Below, one piece after another: positions 25,855 to 34,409 of a stretch of DNA of 42,760 nt. The notes below the pieces were generated by a model. It did no database searches. It was given only the letters and a program-made list of their open reading frames with translations, and was not told where the DNA came from. Source of the stretch: UBA11855 sp035297385. Its GTDB lineage: Archaea > Thermoproteota > Bathyarchaeia > Bathyarchaeales > Bathycorpusculaceae. Position 1 is the stretch's first letter, and each line of letters starts with the position of its first letter. The stretch spans positions 1 through 42,760 of the forward strand of contig DATGZD010000043.1 in assembly GCA_035297385.1 (NCBI GenBank), given 5' to 3'. The translations under genes and the position numbers were made by a program.

Positions 25855-27804
25855 CTAATTATCCTGTACTTCTGATTCGGAAATCGATGATTTGAAGATT
25901 AACATGAAAACTATTCCGAAAACCATAACCGCTACCCCTATCCAAACCAGATAAATCAACGGCATAGTTTCAACAAAAAAGTTGAAATCGCTAGGTGAAG
26001 TTGGTTGGAAGAAAAGGGCGTTAGCAAGACATTCTGACGTTGAATTAGTTGTTCCGATATGCAAATAAAGATCTCCAACAAAGGTTCGTATTATTGTTGG
26101 CTTGCTAAATATTCCATACGCTGGATAAAGTTCCATCCAAATTGAGGTACTGTACGCTGCTGATGTATTATCGACAATATCCGCATCGATTTTCAACATA
26201 GATTTCTCCGGATACGTTCCGTCTTCTAGCTGAATGCTACCTGTTCCTGGATAGATCGTGAAATTTTGGAAGTGAATATTCGTACCCACAGCATCTACTT
26301 TAGCATCTGCAGATAGATTTGAAAACTGAACTGACTGTTTACCACCGGCACTGATTAAAACGCCTATTAAAGTTAATATGATTCCGGTATAGAGGATTAG
26401 TTTTCCAAGTTTGGGCACAAGTTCTTTTTGTTTTATCGATACGATAATTCGATAGGATATAGAGCTTAACGCTAACAATAATATAGGAAAACCAGCATCA
26501 GACAAATAATTCGAGGTCGGAATCTTAAAAAATGACAACAATGCACCAACAATAATAGATGCCAAAAGCAGCATAATGAAAATCTTCATGCTTGTTCCTT
26601 TGGGTAACGTTAAACCAATTAAGGATACAACAAATATTACGACGAACGGGAAATTCCAATAATTATAGAAATCCGCTGTTGGCGTTGGCACATTAGACAT
26701 AAAGACTCCTTGAATAATAGGTGCAGCTATTCCAAAAAATGACACAAAGAACATTAATATCAAAGAGAAAACAGCCAAGAAAGAAGAAGTTGAACGTACT
26801 AATGATCTGTCAACTTCAACAGCTAAGATTGGTTTATTCAGCTTCCTCTGAAGATAAAAGAAGTAGAGGCAAACTGCAAAAGCAAAACTAAGCAATATAG
26901 GCCCTGCCGGTGACAGAGCATAAGCATGAACTGACTGCAAAAGTCCGCCACGAGTTAAAGCACTTAAGAAAATTAGACTTACAAAAGTAACAAGAATCAT
27001 GAATTCTTTTGCCAATCCTTTTCCTTTCTTTACTATTGGATCAAGAAAGAAATAGGTAGTTAATGCAAGCCAAGTTAGCAAAGAACCAGTCTCAACCGGG
27101 TCCCAAGACCAGTATCCGCCCCAACCTAAGACTTCATACGCCCATACTCCGCCAAGAGCAATTCCGATGGTTAATAGAAGCCAAGCAACGTATGTTGAGA
27201 ATCGAAGAAGCTTCTCTTGACCAGATTTTTGAGTGGACATCCTTGCAAGGGTTATGGCGAAAGCTAAAAGAACAAAAACGTATCCTGCGAAGACTATCGG
27301 CGGGTGAATAGCCATCCAAGGGCTTTGAAGAGCTGGGTTAAGACCTTGACCTTCAATGGGCACAGATTCATATCTGGCAAATGGGTTTTTGGCAATAGCA
27401 ACTAAAAGAAAAAACAGTAACGTGACATTAAGAATTTTACTTGCTCCCAAATCCAGTAGTTTATGCTTCTTGTAAGTAAAAAGTCTAAAAACAAAATACA
27501 ATACACCCATTGATAGAGTCAATAACAGTATTGATCCTCCAGCACCGCTCCAACTTGCATATATTTTTTCACTAACACTAAGCGAAGAAGAGCTGGAAGC
27601 ATAGACTTCTTTTAAGGTAAAGTTGTTGGTTAAATATGCTACCAAGAACATGGAGTATGAAATAACTATTGATATAAATGCCAGAGCTGAAATCCAGAAT
27701 CTCCAGTTGACTTGCTTTCTATTAGTCTTAGTTTTCAACACAAAGACTAAGTCAATGAACAGCAATAAGATTGCAAAATACAGGAAAGACTGCTCAAAAT
27801 CCAT
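25855..27804 (-). CDS. ccmF: Cytochrome c biogenesis protein CcmF
   Basis: This 649-residue polytopic membrane protein has about 14-15 helices. The tryptophan-rich WWD haem-handling motif GWGGYWSWDPVETGSLL is intact. WSGAGGSILLLTL corresponds to the WGGxEGSLLLW region of CcmF, and TRGGLLQSVHAY carries a conserved His. The large extracytoplasmic loop before the last helix is also present, which separates CcmF from shorter CcsA/CcmC proteins. CcmF joins haem to apocytochrome CxxCH thiols. An AAGGG motif precedes ATG 27804. No ccmA, B, C, E or H homologue is in this window. Confidence 0.92.
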   Translation of the reverse strand: MDFEQSFLYFAILLLFIDLVFVLKTKTNRKQVNWRFWISALAFISIVISYSMFLVAYLTNNFTLKEVYASSSSSLSVSEKIYASWSGAGGSILLLTLSMGVLYFVFRLFTYKKHKLLDLGASKILNVTLLFFLLVAIAKNPFARYESVPIEGQGLNPALQSPWMAIHPPIVFAGYVFVLLAFAITLARMSTQKSGQEKLLRFSTYVAWLLLTIGIALGGVWAYEVLGWGGYWSWDPVETGSLLTWLALTTYFFLDPIVKKGKGLAKEFMILVTFVSLIFLSALTRGGLLQSVHAYALSPAGPILLSFAFAVCLYFFYLQRKLNKPILAVEVDRSLVRSTSSFLAVFSLILMFFVSFFGIAAPIIQGVFMSNVPTPTADFYNYWNFPFVVIFVVSLIGLTLPKGTSMKIFIMLLLASIIVGALLSFFKIPTSNYLSDAGFPILLLALSSISYRIIVSIKQKELVPKLGKLILYTGIILTLIGVLISAGGKQSVQFSNLSADAKVDAVGTNIHFQNFTIYPGTGSIQLEDGTYPEKSMLKIDADIVDNTSAAYSTSIWMELYPAYGIFSKPTIIRTFVGDLYLHIGTTNSTSECLANALFFQPTSPSDFNFFVETMPLIYLVWIGVAVMVFGIVFMLIFKSSISESEVQDN

Positions 27805-28172
27805 TGTTTTCCCTTTTTGCTAATTTATTATCAGTCTAATTAAGTATTTAAGTCAAATGTCGAGAGATTGTTCAGGATATGCTACTTCAAGAAACAGATA
27901 CTAGGATTTTGGATTGAGAACTAATCTATGGTCCGTAACCAACCATTTTTGATTGCAGATTTTTCAGCTCAGTCAGGTTCTCACAAACGTTAACGGCTTT
28001 CCAGTTATATTTAAGAGTTAAGAGAAAGCTGAATCTTGAATTTCATTCATTATTGACGTATGTTAGTGCATTTGAATACTGGAATTTCAGTCACAAATCA
28101 CAAACCTTTGCCTTATAAAGCGTTGATGTTATATAGTGGACCCTATTTAAATAAGCTTATAAGTGAGTCTGA
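27805..28172. other. Divergent intergenic region between ccmF and the second tbp
   Basis: A TATA box TATTTAAATAAG (28144-28155) lies about 26 bases before the tbp ATG, which indicates a leaderless transcript. Additional TATA-like runs occur near 28117 and 28130. No gene was recognised. Confidence 0.45.
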
Positions 28173-28736
28173 ATGAGCAAAAGAAAAGCTATTATTTCAA
28201 TTCAGAACATTGTTGCCTCAGTAAGCTTGAATCAGAGGATTAACTTACAGGAAATTGTTGAAAAATTTCCTCAAACGGAATACAATCCAAGCGTGTTTCC
28301 AGGCTTAGTTTTTAGGCTGAAGAAGCCAAAGACTGCTACGTTAATTTTTGGTACTGGCAAAATGGTTTGTACGGGCGCAAAATCTGAGAAAGAATCGCGA
28401 AGTGCAGTTGAAAAAGTTGTTAAGGAACTGCGAAGCCAAGGCATTGTCATAACTGAAAAACCCATCGTAAACATACAAAATATAGTCGCATCTGCAGAAT
28501 TAGGTGGAGAGATTGATTTGGAAAGCTTAGTGTTCAAACTCAATAAAGTTATGTATGAGCCTGAACAATTCCCAGGGGCAGTTTTTAGAATGGATGAACC
28601 ACAAGTCGTGTTCCTAATCTTCTCTGCAGGAAAACTAGTTTGTGTAGGTGCGAAAAAAGAAGAACAGGTCTACCAAGCAGTAGACAAGATTCAAAGACTG
28701 CTTGAGGAAAAACAACTAATCTACTATCCTGATTGA
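28173..28736 (+). CDS. tbp: TATA-binding protein (TBP), copy 2
   Basis: This is a complete second TBP of 187 residues with both saddle repeats: IQNIVASVSLNQRINL, FPGLVFRLKKPKTATLIFGTGKMVC, then IQNIVASAELGGEIDL, EPEQFPGAVFRMDEPQVVFLIFSAGKLVC. It is closely similar to the copy at 10140 along its length. Differences cluster in the linker helix and at the chain ends. A TATA box centred near 28149 fits a leaderless start at ATG 28173. Both copies look functional, so this lineage has at least two TBPs that could pair with different TFBs. Confidence 0.96.
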   Translation: MSKRKAIISIQNIVASVSLNQRINLQEIVEKFPQTEYNPSVFPGLVFRLKKPKTATLIFGTGKMVCTGAKSEKESRSAVEKVVKELRSQGIVITEKPIVNIQNIVASAELGGEIDLESLVFKLNKVMYEPEQFPGAVFRMDEPQVVFLIFSAGKLVCVGAKKEEQVYQAVDKIQRLLEEKQLIYYPD

Positions 28737-28770
28737 TTTTTCTTCCTTTAGTCATCCCCTATACCATTTA

Positions 28771-28793
28771 GCTTCATTCTGCAAAATTGAAGC
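28771..28793. terminator. Stem-loop between convergent genes
   Basis: GCTTCA and TGAAGC pair over 6 bp around an 11-base loop, between the ends of tbp copy 2 and the DUF362 gene. The flanks are A/T rich. The position suggests a bidirectional terminator or mRNA 3' stabiliser. The stem resembles the leader stem-loops at 13571 and 16377. Confidence 0.35.
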
Positions 28794-28865
28794 AATAAAA
28801 CTACTTTAGACAATAAGAATATCAGAGAGAATGACTATGCAGTTCCGTAATAGTTAATGTAAGCA

Positions 28866-29786
28866 TCATACCTCAGCAGCAAAGACTTTCTGAATTTTCG
28901 TTATGTCAGCTTTAGAGTCGTTATTCAAAGGGGTTAATTGAATTTCCCCTACTGATTTTGCCCCGATCTCTAATTCAGCAGCACGCCTGATCTGATCCAA
29001 CTCAAAGATTTTATTCTCTTCGATATTGCCCGTAGCACCATAAATTTTCAACAATGCTACGCCGACCGCATCTAAAGCAACCCTATCCTTACTTGCCAAC
29101 AATAGGTTAGGCTCAACAATTTCACCTCGTTCGGGACCGCCAGTTATGAATGCACGAATTCCATCCATTGCAATCACATCTGTATTATACTGCTTGTTGA
29201 TTTCCGCTATCATGTGCCGCTGAAAACGGGAGGTATGCAGCTCTGACATATAATCATGGAGTTGTCCAGGAACCCGCCTTGCCACAAGACCAACACTATT
29301 CTTTAAGCTTAATGTGAAATGTCCACCAAATCTATGTGTTTTTAGACAACATGTCTGCACGACGACATCTGCATCGACGAAACATTTTGCAATGTAAAAA
29401 CCTTGTGACCAATGCGTTCCGTCATGAGTAAAGTTCACCCAACCGTCTTTGCCCAACTCGTCACTAACTATCACATTAAATCCCAGCTCCTCTGCTAAAT
29501 CAAAAACACCCAGTGCCTGCAAAACTAGTCGAGTCACACCCATTCCACTTCGTTCCGCAAGAGTAATTTTATCAGTACCAGCGTTCTTTAGGATTTCAAC
29601 GATCGTGCGCAGAGTATCAGGGTGTGTGGAAGCAGGGAATGGGTCAGCACTGTTAAAATTTGCTTTCAGCGCTACACGCTTGCTGCGAAAATTGTTTAAG
29701 TCAAACTCATCAAAAAGTCGCTTCACGCCTGTTGCTCTATCAGCAGTCTTAATCAAAAAAACCTCGCTAACATTGTCAGTCTGCAT
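28866..29786 (-). CDS. DUF362 domain protein (no ferredoxin domain)
   Basis: This 306-residue protein matches DUF362: KANFNSADPFPASTHPDTLRTIVEILKNAG at the N-terminus, then a central VVVQTCCLKTHRFGGHFTLSLKNSVGLV and AMDGIRAFITGGPERGE. Members are often fused to a 4Fe-4S ferredoxin domain; this one ends without it. The CC-x-KTH motif, with two adjacent Cys and a His, could bind metal. Function of the family is poorly defined. It is transcribed alone, convergent with tbp copy 2. Confidence 0.85.
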   Translation of the reverse strand: MQTDNVSEVFLIKTADRATGVKRLFDEFDLNNFRSKRVALKANFNSADPFPASTHPDTLRTIVEILKNAGTDKITLAERSGMGVTRLVLQALGVFDLAEELGFNVIVSDELGKDGWVNFTHDGTHWSQGFYIAKCFVDADVVVQTCCLKTHRFGGHFTLSLKNSVGLVARRVPGQLHDYMSELHTSRFQRHMIAEINKQYNTDVIAMDGIRAFITGGPERGEIVEPNLLLASKDRVALDAVGVALLKIYGATGNIEENKIFELDQIRRAAELEIGAKSVGEIQLTPLNNDSKADITKIQKVFAAEV

Positions 29787-29928
29787 TCTTAAAACACTCT
29801 CTATTCAACTCGTAGGCAAAACGAGAATATTAGTTTTCACTCGGACAACAAGCCAAGAGCTTGAATTATGCAAAACAAATCATTGTAAACCGTACATAAT
29901 CAGATTGATACAGAAGAACCAGAAAAGT

Positions 29929-30417
29929 TTAGGCTGAAGGGGCAGCCTTTAGAGCTTCAGGAACATCTACAACTTGTACCAGAGGCTCAGTATCTACGAT
30001 GTAAATAGGCATTCCATCTTCAGAATACTTGTTTAAACGTTTTGCACCCTTCACGACTAATTTGACTTTAATCGTTGATCCATCACCCAATTTAAATGTG
30101 TTCCAACGTTCGTCTTGGCCCTCGTGCACTTGTGTAATGGACGAATTAGCAGGAGCTTTACTCATCACTAAATATACTTGAAATAGTCCAGCAACAATGA
30201 CGATTGTCCAGCCCATTGCCAACAAGACTCCGCCCATGTTCCAATACGGTCTCGCCCATGCAGTGCTAAACTGTAATCCGTGCTGATAGAGGGTCCCATG
30301 AACGATAGTATCTATCTGAGTATAAGCATAAAGCATAACCAGCGAACAAATTATGAATATTATAGGGGTAGCGCGGGAAATGGTGTCTAGTGGTTTCATC
30401 AATTTCACTGTAATCAT
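29929..30417 (-). CDS. Membrane protein with two TM helices and a C-terminal soluble domain, unknown
   Basis: This 162-residue protein has TM helices at about 13-33 and 60-84. A loop between them (IVHGTLYQHGLQFSTAWARPYWN) and a soluble domain (WNTFKLGDGSTIKVKLVVKGAKRLNKYSEDGMPIYIVDTEP) complete it. I do not recognise the family. The soluble part reads like a small beta-rich domain. ATG 30399 (MKPLDTIS) is a second possible start: a TTTAAAG element centred ~28 bases before it would make it leaderless, while a TATA-like box near 30462 suits ATG 30417. CcmE was considered because ccmF is nearby, but the His/Tyr haem motif of CcmE is absent. Confidence 0.65.
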   Translation of the reverse strand: MITVKLMKPLDTISRATPIIFIICSLVMLYAYTQIDTIVHGTLYQHGLQFSTAWARPYWNMGGVLLAMGWTIVIVAGLFQVYLVMSKAPANSSITQVHEGQDERWNTFKLGDGSTIKVKLVVKGAKRLNKYSEDGMPIYIVDTEPLVQVVDVPEALKAAPSA

Positions 30418-30553
30418 GAAACAACTTTAAAGCTATTAAGACTTGTCTTTTAAAACTCCATATTATAGAACAACATAAAGAAGATAAGCATCGCAAGAAC
30501 TGAACCGAAACCTCTAAATTTCAAAACAAAAACACAATCTACAGCAAAAACAT

Positions 30554-30652
30554 GGGCCCGTAGCTCAGTCAGGTTAGAGCGGCGGACTCTTAAATTCCCT
30601 TTGTGGGAATGAAGAAATCCGTAGGCCGCGGGTTCAATTCCCGTCGGGCCCG
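30554..30652 (+). tRNA. tRNA-Lys(CTT) with a 24-nt intron
   Basis: A full cloverleaf is visible: acceptor GGGCCCG/CGGGCCC with discriminator G; D-arm GCTC/GAGC; anticodon stem GCGGA/TCCGT (one G-U); loop CTCTTAA with anticodon CTT; and T-arm GCGGG-TTCAATT-CCCGT. The intron, 30593-30616, interrupts the anticodon loop after position 37, the canonical archaeal site, and folds into ATTCCC/GGGAAT. This is consistent with splicing at a bulge-helix-bulge motif. The mature length is 75. The 3' CCA is not encoded. Confidence 0.95.
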
Positions 30653-30751
30653 CATTAAGCGAAGCACATCGGTCCTATTTCTTAGAATCTACATATTGGA
30701 GCCTGCTGAAATATGGTTTGATTAACTGTTACAATAATCAGTCGATAATTT

Positions 30752-30976
30752 TCAATTTCCATTTTGACTTTGGAGACTCCAAAGCGAGAGTGCGGTGATA
30801 AGCACTAACAGGATTGCACCAAGTATAGTTAGGGGAATCCTGAATTCAGGCAGGTTATGCAGGACATCCGTTGATGGTAGACCACCAAGATAAGCTACCA
30901 AGAAAATGGCGACAAATATTGCTCCTAAGCCTTGAAGAACATACAATATACTATTTCGTTTTCCGGTAGCGCCCAT
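30752..30976 (-). CDS. Small 2-TM membrane protein, unknown
   Basis: This 74-residue protein has two membrane helices (~10-30 and ~47-68), a short basic N-terminus (MGATGKRN), and a loop (GGLPSTDVLHNLPEFRIP). No family was recognised. TATA-like elements (TTTTATATAACG and ATATAAT, 30985-31016) precede the ATG closely, supporting an expressed gene with a very short leader. Confidence 0.5.
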   Translation of the reverse strand: MGATGKRNSILYVLQGLGAIFVAIFLVAYLGGLPSTDVLHNLPEFRIPLTILGAILLVLITALSLWSLQSQNGN

Positions 30977-31133
30977 TAGGACAACTCATTATATAATAAC
31001 TTAGACGTTATATAAAATCTGATTGTTTGAATGTTAAATAAATGGAATACTACTTAGATAAAATTTCAGTAAGAAATAGTTGCAATACGCTTAATACAGT
31101 ATTATCTAGTCTAGGAGTCAAGGTAGAAGTACC

Positions 31134-32069
31134 GTGAGCAGTAATAAGAAGTTTTACAGTCCTCTTAATATTGGGTTGCTAATAGTTAGCATAGCGTACT
31201 TCCTTTTCACACTTCATGCAATACTAACCGTTGAATGGATAGGCGAGTGGGATAGGATAAGCTCCGGAATCTTCTCTTTTCGAATTTTAATAGAAGATAT
31301 TTCAGCAACCATAGGAATGATTTTCAGGTTAGCAGGGAGCGTATTAGCACTTGCTCTAATAATCTATTATTTAATGAAAAAGAATTTACAACAAGGCAGA
31401 CTCTATCTTGCTATACGTTTAATCATTGTTTTCGAAGGCATTTATTGGCTTGGACTAATCACGTCTGGCGCGACCGGCATTTATAGCGTAGCTACCAGCA
31501 TAGGCAACCGTTCAGCTACATTCAGCCTATACTTGCTATTCTTTAGCGTAATCCCCACAGTCGTAGAATCAACCGCTGTACCGATAGCTCTGTTTATGCT
31601 TGCATATAGACTAAATCCACGCAAATCTCCCAAACTTATAATCAAATGGGCACTTATTTCTGCAACAATGTTCTCTTTAGCATTTTGGCTTTTAAACACC
31701 GGTCTTTGGGCTTCAACACTCAGAACAAAAGGATTAGACTATATTCTAGTCTTTCCTCAAAACATGGCAAGCTTCTTAATTACGATTATTGGGTTACTTG
31801 CACTAACAATTTATGCTGCATATTTCGCTAAATCTTCGTTAGCGGAAAACTTTGAGTCACTCAATCTCAAACCTATCGGCACAATAATCCTTGGTTTAGG
31901 ACTGTTCTACCTTAGTACCTACTTGATATGGGTGTTCTTCGTTAGCGACAATTTATGGAGCAGCTGGTATGCCTGGCTGCTCGGACACAACTTAGATTTA
32001 TGGATGCTATCTTTGCCACTAGTTGGAGTGCCATTACTTTTCGACCAAAGAAGAGCGGAAAACAGATAG
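31134..32069 (+). CDS. Polytopic membrane protein, unknown
   Basis: This 311-residue protein has about eight predicted membrane helices, evenly spread, with little soluble sequence. Short cytoplasmic-looking loops contain YRLNPRKSPKL and MKKNLQQGR. I recognise no transporter or enzyme motif. GTG 31134 is the first start after an in-frame block. The downstream gene is about 130 bases away on the same strand with its own TATA box, so it is probably monocistronic. Confidence 0.7.
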   Translation: MSSNKKFYSPLNIGLLIVSIAYFLFTLHAILTVEWIGEWDRISSGIFSFRILIEDISATIGMIFRLAGSVLALALIIYYLMKKNLQQGRLYLAIRLIIVFEGIYWLGLITSGATGIYSVATSIGNRSATFSLYLLFFSVIPTVVESTAVPIALFMLAYRLNPRKSPKLIIKWALISATMFSLAFWLLNTGLWASTLRTKGLDYILVFPQNMASFLITIIGLLALTIYAAYFAKSSLAENFESLNLKPIGTIILGLGLFYLSTYLIWVFFVSDNLWSSWYAWLLGHNLDLWMLSLPLVGVPLLFDQRRAENR

Positions 32070-32203
32070 TAAGTATGAGCTATTCAAATCCAAACAAGCT
32101 TGCGATACTTAAGACACATAAGACCAGAGTCTCTTTCTTAAACGCTTAGGGAATAATGGTTATAAAAAGATGAGACTGTAATCCAGTAGTGCGGTAGTTT
32201 ATC

Positions 32204-32833
32204 ATGTTTAAAGTTGAGGAAATGAGTTATTTTGAAAAGTTTAGTGCTATGCTTAGTTACATTAAGCTTGTAGAAGAATTTGCTCCACGACTTGTAACTG
32301 AGGAATTAGGTAAAGAAAAAACAAGTGAATTGCGAGGCTTGTGGGAAACAGAATCACAATTGATTCCTGAATATGCTTCAAGCAAGGATAAATATCAAAT
32401 AGCGTTCAAAAATTTTATGCAAAAATGGGTAACCGCTAACAATTTTGTGGCTGAAAATCAAGGTGAGGCGGGCATAAAGAAATTTATGCACGAAGCAATT
32501 CAGGCTTGGAAAAGAAAGTATTCTCGCTCAGCGCTAGTTTATAGAATTGTGAATAGCATATCGTCGAAAATAGCTTTTAGCAGGTTAGCAGAGCGACTTG
32601 CGTTTCAATTGCAAGCGTTTAGTCCATTTATCGTATCTGAACTTGACGGTTACCATATGATTCTCACGGTTGCTCCCTGTAATATATTGCAAAGTCGTGG
32701 GAAGAGTGATTCTTGCATAATGGCATGTCAGAATATAATTCCGTCTTGGTTAAGAAGCCAGTTCAACATAAAAATGAAGTCAGAAAGGCAGGGAAGGAAT
32801 TGTGTCGTTACTTTTACGCCTTTTAACTCATAA
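32204..32833 (+). CDS. Uncharacterised soluble protein with a Cys-rich C-terminal half
   Basis: This 209-residue protein has a mainly helical N-terminal half and a C-terminal segment VAPCNILQSRGKSDSCIMACQNIIPSWLRSQF, then RQGRNCVVTFTP. The spacing of Cys and the final C-x-V-T-F-x-P recall L-2-amino-thiazoline-4-carboxylic acid hydrolase-like and V4R-like small-molecule-binding families, but I cannot confirm either. A TATA box (TTATAAAAAG, ~32159-32168) lies about 40 bases upstream of ATG 32204. ATG 32222 is an alternative. Confidence 0.65.
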   Translation: MFKVEEMSYFEKFSAMLSYIKLVEEFAPRLVTEELGKEKTSELRGLWETESQLIPEYASSKDKYQIAFKNFMQKWVTANNFVAENQGEAGIKKFMHEAIQAWKRKYSRSALVYRIVNSISSKIAFSRLAERLAFQLQAFSPFIVSELDGYHMILTVAPCNILQSRGKSDSCIMACQNIIPSWLRSQFNIKMKSERQGRNCVVTFTPFNS

Positions 32834-32946
32834 AATTCTGAATTGCGATCGAGGTATTATACCTATTAGTTATTCAACTACAATTACTCTAACTTACATG
32901 ACAAGATTGCTTTGTCATGACCTACAACGGGACACGAACTATATAA

Positions 32947-33849
32947 TTAAATAACGTGTTTTCTCCGACCTCGGGCTACTATAGAGTATATTAACAAAGC
33001 TGCTACCGCAAGTAAGATTAATGTTAAAATGACAGGTTGCAGGATGAATTGCAGGAAGTCAACAAAATACATTTGCGCTGGTCCTAATGCTGATTGAGGT
33101 GGAATATCGTTTATTGGAATAGGTAATGCTTCATACGCAATGTCAGAAGGAAGATTGACCGAAGAAATTTGGTCTCCCTGATTATCTTGATTGAATTCTA
33201 TTGATTTGGCCAGCCAACGAAAGACTACTCCAACTCCATACGTATCAAGCGTAGAAACAGACCTTACAGGATTACCTAGTGTATAAGCAAAGTACATTAG
33301 ATCGCTTGTAGAATTTGCATGACCCAATCCGAGAACATGTCCAAGTTCATGTAGAGCAACATTTTGCATGTCAATATCATTTAATATATTGCCACGGCAG
33401 TCGTATGCCGACATAGTAAGTGTAGTATTAAATATCAAGCCCGATGAATCGTAAGAGGTTCGTGTTAATCCTGCTTCACATGTCTCATTTCCGAATTGTT
33501 CAATCCAAGATAGAATCGTATCAAAGGGTTCATCCATTGAATTAGAAATTGTATATGTCATCTTTACGTTTGATAGATAAACAAAATCTGAACGGTTTGA
33601 AGCAAAATAGCTGAGTGCACTATTCCATTCATCAATAGCGCGTAATGTTGCATCAAGGTAGTCTGGGTTCCACCATGATTTATCTGATTGTGGATTGATG
33701 AGGATGTTTATGGTTGAATGATTCCATGTGGGTCCCTGGAGATCTAAGGAATAGGTTGTTTGTGTTTGAGCTTCTACCTGATAAAATACAGTAAAAGATA
33801 ATCCAATAATTAAGAATAGAAATAGAAATAGAATTGTTTTTCTTATCAT
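32947..33849 (-). CDS. Secreted, membrane-anchored matrixin-type zinc metalloprotease
   Basis: This 300-residue protein has an N-terminal signal peptide (TILFLFLFLIIGLSFTVFYQ, cleavage near VEA). The metzincin motif H167-E-L-G-H171-V-L-G-L-G-H177 is complete, followed by a Met-turn (SDLMYFA, M185). A C-terminal helix (VILTLILLAVAALLIYSIV) and RGRRK tail anchor it in the membrane. It should cleave proteins outside the cell. GGTGA precedes the ATG. The peptidase domain is short and close to the N-terminus with no visible propeptide cysteine switch. Confidence 0.9.
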   Translation of the reverse strand: MIRKTILFLFLFLIIGLSFTVFYQVEAQTQTTYSLDLQGPTWNHSTINILINPQSDKSWWNPDYLDATLRAIDEWNSALSYFASNRSDFVYLSNVKMTYTISNSMDEPFDTILSWIEQFGNETCEAGLTRTSYDSSGLIFNTTLTMSAYDCRGNILNDIDMQNVALHELGHVLGLGHANSTSDLMYFAYTLGNPVRSVSTLDTYGVGVVFRWLAKSIEFNQDNQGDQISSVNLPSDIAYEALPIPINDIPPQSALGPAQMYFVDFLQFILQPVILTLILLAVAALLIYSIVARGRRKHVI

Positions 33850-33926
33850 TCATTCACCAAAATAGGCTGACGTGATTAACTGCCTATCACATTTAAACAC
33901 TATTGATTGTATCCATACTACAACAA

Positions 33927-34409
33927 TTAGTAACGTTTTTTCTTGGTTAATCGACCCTCACGATCGATTTCGCCTTTACGGATCCTTGTTGTGGAGATTG
34001 GCGAGCAATCCTCTGATGCAACCATATTGATACTAATTATCTCCAGCGGTTTTAGACCTTTTCTTATTCTTTCATCATTTATTTTTTCAGTATTTGTTTT
34101 TGTTTCTTCACTAACGATCAGGGCATCAATGCACTTATCAGTTACAGTTGGTCCGAAAGGATCATTTAATGGGACTATCTCTGATCTTTCTACAAGACTC
34201 AATTTGCTCAAGAAAGACTGCAATTCTCGCAATCGCTCATCATAAGATGCAGTCGTATGAGGTTTTCCAAGCTTTTTAACGAATTGATCCGAACATAAGC
34301 CGATTAAGACACGATTTCCAAGGTCGAAGGCTTTGAGAAGCAGGGTCCTGTGTCCTTTGTGTAATTCATCAAAAGTCCCGCCAACAGCAATTTTTTTAAA
34401 CTTCTTCAT
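33927..34409 (-). CDS. coaD: Phosphopantetheine adenylyltransferase (archaeal PPAT)
   Basis: This 160-residue protein has the nucleotidyltransferase motifs GGTFDELHKGHRTLL (T/HxGH region) and ISTTRIRKGEID (ISSTxIR-like). It makes dephospho-CoA from 4'-phosphopantetheine and ATP, the penultimate step of CoA synthesis. Its ATG overlaps the stop of the pantoate kinase gene by four bases. With that gene and the S-component gene it forms a three-gene operon. Confidence 0.94.
   Translation of the reverse strand: MKKFKKIAVGGTFDELHKGHRTLLLKAFDLGNRVLIGLCSDQFVKKLGKPHTTASYDERLRELQSFLSKLSLVERSEIVPLNDPFGPTVTDKCIDALIVSEETKTNTEKINDERIRKGLKPLEIISINMVASEDCSPISTTRIRKGEIDREGRLTKKKRY

Noticed and set aside
29929..30417. 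Considered as CcmE because ccmF lies nearby
   Set aside because: Two membrane helices rather than one, and no haem-binding His/Tyr motif of CcmE.
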